From: CAVQZC01 sp963718315
Lineage (GTDB): Bacteria; Actinomycetota; Thermoleophilia; Gaiellales; JAICJC01
Assembly (NCBI GenBank): GCA_963718315.1
Contig: CAVQZC010000003.1
Span: 124,001-188,000 of the forward strand
Direction: 5' to 3'
Length of the DNA stretch: 64,000 bases
Shown here: piece by piece, positions 60,855 through 64,000 of the stretch
Position numbering within the stretch: the first letter of the stretch is position 1
Layout: each line of letters starts with the position of its first letter
Notes under the pieces: model-generated
The model's input: only the letters and a program-made list of their open reading frames with translations
Database searches by the model: none
What the model was told of the DNA's origin: nothing
Translations under genes and position numbers: made by a program

Positions 60855-62248
60855 CAGTGGTAGGCGACGAGCCCTCCGGTCAGGGTTGCCGTAACGAGGT
60901 AGCCGTCGGCAAATACCGGCTGTGCGAACTCCCGCGTAGATCCCTCGGAGATCGTGCGCAGCTTGGCCCCGGTGGACGCGTTGATGAGATACAGGGCGTT
61001 CGGGTGCGCGCTGTCCCACGTCGCGACGGCCACGACCCCGGCAGCGTTCTCGGTCGGAGTTCCTGTCACGCCCGCTCCCAGTCCTGTCTGCCAGATCGGT
61101 GCGCCGGTCGCGGGGTTGAGCGAGCGGATCGAGCCTGGATAGCTCGTGCTGCCGATCTTTGTCGGGTTGCCCGCGACGATCAGGTGGGCGCCGTCCCAGA
61201 TCGATCCAGCCACGCAGGCTCCGCGTGATGTGTCCACCTTGAACTGCCAGACCTCCTTCATGGTCGTGGCGTTGAGGGCATAGAACGAGCCGTTCTTGTT
61301 ACACGCGCCGACCAGTCGCGTCTTGACGCCGCCGATGGTCGCTGAGAACAGGACAGGGGAAGCGCCGAAGTCGCCATCTCCCACCTGCTGGCTTGGGGGC
61401 AGCGTCCAGATCGCCTTCTTGGCGAGCGTCGAGGCGTTCAGGTCGACGATCGAGTCGCTATCTCCCTGCGGCGCCTTGGAGTCGAGCGCGTTCCCCGTGG
61501 TCACCCAGACGTCGGTTGCGTTTGCTGCGGAGGTGGACCAGATCGTCGCGCCGGGTGTCCCCGCCGGCGTTCCCGCCATGCCCTGGTAGACGTGCTGAAG
61601 CGCTCCTGTGGATTGTGCGAACTTCATCTCCTCGCCGGGCACGAGCGGGACATCGCAGTCGCTGGCTATGCCGAGGTAGATCGATCCATTGGCGACGGTC
61701 GGCGACGACCAGTTCATGTAGTCGTTCTTGGTCGCACTGGGCAGCTTGGTGGCGACCTTCCAGTCCACCGCGCCTGTCGCGGCGTCGAGCGCGTACAGAT
61801 ACCCGTCGCCCCCTGGGTCGTAGATCGTCAGCTTGCCCGTCTGTGGATCGGTCGCTGCTGTCGGGGATGCCACGAACCCGAACCCTTCGCAGGTCCTCTT
61901 CAGCTGGTACGCCTTGAGGTCATCCGTCCATTTGACCTTGCCGGTACTCAGCGAGATCGCGTAGAACACGCCGGTGTCGGTGCCCTCGTAGACGGTGCCG
62001 CTGACAACGTCGGGCGTCGAATAGAGCGTTGCCGCCGGACGGCCGGAGATCGCGGGTGGCTTCCATGTCCAGGTTTTGCTGAGAGCCGCGACCTTCGCCG
62101 GTGTCACCGTCGGATCGGCGGACACCGAGCTGTGAAGCGGGGAGGCGAGAAACGCAGCCCAGTTCGAGCCCGTGGCCGCCTGCGAGCTGACAGCTGTCGC
62201 TGCCACCAGGCCAACAACACTTAGTGCGATCCGACGCCAGGGAGCCAC
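60854..62248 (-). CDS. Secreted PQQ-type beta-propeller protein, copy 2 (intact)
   Basis: 464 residues. Signal peptide ending near SSQAAT; propeller repeats include YLYALDAATGAVDWK, YMNWSSPTVANGSIYLG and SIRSLNPATGAPIWQ; C-terminus ATLTGGLVAYH. Conserved Cys pairs (CEGFGF, SDCDVP, GACNKNG, RGACVAG) suggest disulfides. Identical architecture to copy 1; copy 2 has no frameshift and serves as the reference for repairing copy 1. First gene of the four-gene leftward secreted cluster. Confidence 0.88.
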   Translation of the reverse strand: MAPWRRIALSVVGLVAATAVSSQAATGSNWAAFLASPLHSSVSADPTVTPAKVAALSKTWTWKPPAISGRPAATLYSTPDVVSGTVYEGTDTGVFYAISLSTGKVKWTDDLKAYQLKRTCEGFGFVASPTAATDPQTGKLTIYDPGGDGYLYALDAATGAVDWKVATKLPSATKNDYMNWSSPTVANGSIYLGIASDCDVPLVPGEEMKFAQSTGALQHVYQGMAGTPAGTPGATIWSTSAANATDVWVTTGNALDSKAPQGDSDSIVDLNASTLAKKAIWTLPPSQQVGDGDFGASPVLFSATIGGVKTRLVGACNKNGSFYALNATTMKEVWQFKVDTSRGACVAGSIWDGAHLIVAGNPTKIGSTSYPGSIRSLNPATGAPIWQTGLGAGVTGTPTENAAGVVAVATWDSAHPNALYLINASTGAKLRTISEGSTREFAQPVFADGYLVTATLTGGLVAYH

Positions 62249-62331
62249 TCGCGGAGCCTCTCTCTCGTTCAGACAACGAGAAGCGCTAACAGCCTACTCC
62301 TGTTTGCGGACGTTTGCTCGCACGCAGACCA

Positions 62332-62362
62332 GCGGCCCCGCCCAGATGATGGACGGGGCCGC
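62332..62362 (-). terminator. Perfect 9-bp hairpin after the amino-acid permease gene
   Basis: GCGGCCCCG (62332-62340) pairs with CGGGGCCGC (62354-62362), 13-base loop, 16 bp past the leftward stop. Confidence 0.6.
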
Positions 62363-62377
62363 CAGAGAGAGGGACGG

Positions 62378-63966
62378 TCAGTCGCCCGCGGTGGTCGGCT
62401 CGGGCTCGGGCAGATCCACGGTGCGGATCGGGCCCTTGAACCAGTTCTTCGCCGACACTTGCCAGTACACGAATGCGTACAACGCGACCGCGCCGACGAT
62501 CAGCGGGCAGTAGTTGATCGACCCGTTGTTCCAGGCAAACCCTGCGTCGCCCGGGATGCCTAACGGCGAGGTGGGGAGGCAGGCGATGACGCAGACCACG
62601 ATCACCTCGACGACGGCGACCGGGCACATCCATTTGTACTTGCTGCCAAGCGTCCACGGCCCGGCCTGGAATCTGCTGCCCATCCGCCAGCGCAGAAACA
62701 CTGGGATCACGTAGGCGAGGTAGAGGCCCACTACCGTGACGGATGCCAGGGCGTAGAACGCAACCGGCACCCGGGCGGCGTTGCCGTACAAGGCCGGAAG
62801 GGTGACGATGGCGCAGACGCCGGCCATGCCGAGCGTTGCGTTGCGAGGCGCCCGGTTCGACGCCACCTTCGACCACACCTGGTGACCGGGGATGGCCCGG
62901 TCGCGGCTGAACGCGTACATCATCCGCGAGGCGCTGGTCAGACCGGAGCCGCCGCAGAAGAACTGGCCGATGGTGGAGATGATCATCACGGCCTTGAACC
63001 CGGCCAGACCGAGTGCGGTCGCGAAGATACCGATCGACGAGCCGGCGCCGTACGGGTTGGCGGTCGAGATAACGTCTGCGTTCTTCACCGCGAACAGGAA
63101 CCCCAGCAGCAGGATCCAGCCGCCGATCGCCGAGTAGAACACCGACCGCCACATACCCTGGGCGGCCGCCTTGGCGGCTCCCGTGGTCTCTTCCGAGAGG
63201 TGAGCGGAGGCGTCGAAGCCGGTGATCGTGTACTGGGTCAGGATCACCCCCAGCGGCACGACGTAGAGGAAGAACTTGAGCCCGCTGGTCCCGCCGGAGA
63301 AGCCGGAGTTGTTGATCCAGTGCGTAAACACGAACGAGGCGCTCTGATGCGAGCTCGGGCCGAAGATCAGGATCAGGACGATGACTCGACGCTCCCACGA
63401 TGTGCCAGTAGGCGGACGTGTTGTTCCAGAACGCCAGGATGTGAGAGGGGAACAGGTTGATGAACACGTGAACAGCCAGGATTCAGCAGGAACCATCCGA
63501 AGATGTACTTCAGGTTGAACGCGTCGTAGCTGGTGTCGAACAGCCCGATCGTGTACGACAGGAAGGACGCGCACGCGTAGTCCACCGAGGCGACAACGCC
63601 CACCAGGCCGATCAGGTTGAACCACCCGGTGTACCACCCAGCCTTTGGGCCTCCGAGCTTTGCGGCCCAGTAGTAGATCCCGCCTGCCGTGGGCATCGCC
63701 GAGACGACCTCGGCCATGCATAGCGCAACGATCAGGATGAGAGCAGCTACAACCGGCCAGCCGATCGAGACCATGACCGGCCCACCGTTGTTCCAGGCCG
63801 CGAAGAAGTTCGTGAAGCAGCCGGCCAGGATCGAGATGATGGAGAACGAGATCGCGAAGTTGGTGAAGCCACCCCAGGAGCGCTCGAGCTCCTGTTTGTA
63901 GCCCAGCTCGGCGAGCCGTTGTTCGTCGGCGTCGAGCTGGCGCTGGGTCGGCGGAGACTCAGCCAT
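62378..63966 (-). CDS. APC-family amino-acid permease (two frameshifts)
   Basis: About 529 residues with 12 membrane segments after removing single G bases near 63477 and 63390. The N-terminus GYKQELERSWGGFTNFAISF and the region SAMPTAGGIYYWAAKLGG match the basic/GABA/choline-type (ACT, BAT1-like) branch of amino-acid permeases; YTITGFDASAHLSEET is the conserved segment in the middle and SRDRAIPGH follows the GGSGLTSASRMMYAFS stretch (paraphrased). Substrate probably an amino acid, GABA-like compound or polyamine. Confidence 0.87.
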
Positions 63967-64000
63967 CCTTGCTCCTTCCCTAGGACTGCAGACAACCGGG

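Overview
The window is very GC-rich, densely coded DNA from an actinobacterium. Gene content, frequent GTG/TTG starts and 4-bp stop/start overlaps fit a Thermoleophilia-like (Gaiellales/Solirubrobacterales) genome, but that placement is inference. I see no rRNA, tRNA, CRISPR array, integrase or insertion sequence. About sixteen genes carry frameshifts. In nearly every case I could resolve, removing one base (usually a doubled neighbour) restores a normal family sequence, so I read them as insertion-type consensus errors rather than pseudogenes.

Layout. 0-4.6 kb: the 3' end of a two-domain cell-wall hydrolase, a membrane-anchored unknown, and a PAAR-like small protein translationally coupled to a membrane Ser/Thr kinase; this may be the edge of a contractile injection or secretion locus. 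4.6-9.7 kb: LuxR-type response regulator, Xaa-Pro peptidase and a gnd-HAD-pgi sugar-phosphate operon. 9.8-16.3 kb: MBOAT/SGNH acyltransferase pair, an unrecognised gene, a GcvT-family folate enzyme, a glutamate-racemase-like protein without its catalytic residues, and an MBL hydrolase. 16.3-25.2 kb: c-di-GMP enzyme, secreted phosphoesterase, small alarmone-hydrolase-like HD protein, DnaQ-like exonuclease coupled to a cNMP/CBS/DUF294 protein, MFS exporter. 25.2-36.2 kb: glycosyltransferase, acyl-CoA dehydrogenase, metalloprotease, glycerol kinase, orphan TadG-like protein, ornithine-cyclodeaminase family enzyme, second MFS exporter, PHP phosphoesterase and two tandem G1 (eqolisin-like) secreted peptidases.

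36.2-47.7 kb is the most interesting part: a divergent regulon around one LacI-type operator. Leftward run FrlB-like deglycase, FrlD-like kinase, class III aminotransferase and a peptide-type ABC importer (binding protein and two permeases, no ATPase). Rightward run the LacI regulator, an M20 amidohydrolase and a trimethylamine-dehydrogenase-like flavoprotein whose C-terminus is an ETF-alpha FAD domain. Together they look like a pathway that imports an Amadori-type (fructosamine) compound, phosphorylates and splits it, and further processes the released amine, with electrons going to a built-in ETF-like module. The next genes (amine oxidase, aldose epimerase) may be related.

47.6-64 kb: amine oxidase, aldose epimerase, RsgA, an Rpf-like transglycosylase, a run of four strong hairpins (51757-51995) ahead of a GAF-PAS-PAS-GGDEF-EAL protein, NfuA, adenine deaminase, a secreted cluster with two paralogous PQQ-type propellers around a DUF11 protein and a metallophosphoesterase, and an APC-family amino-acid permease.
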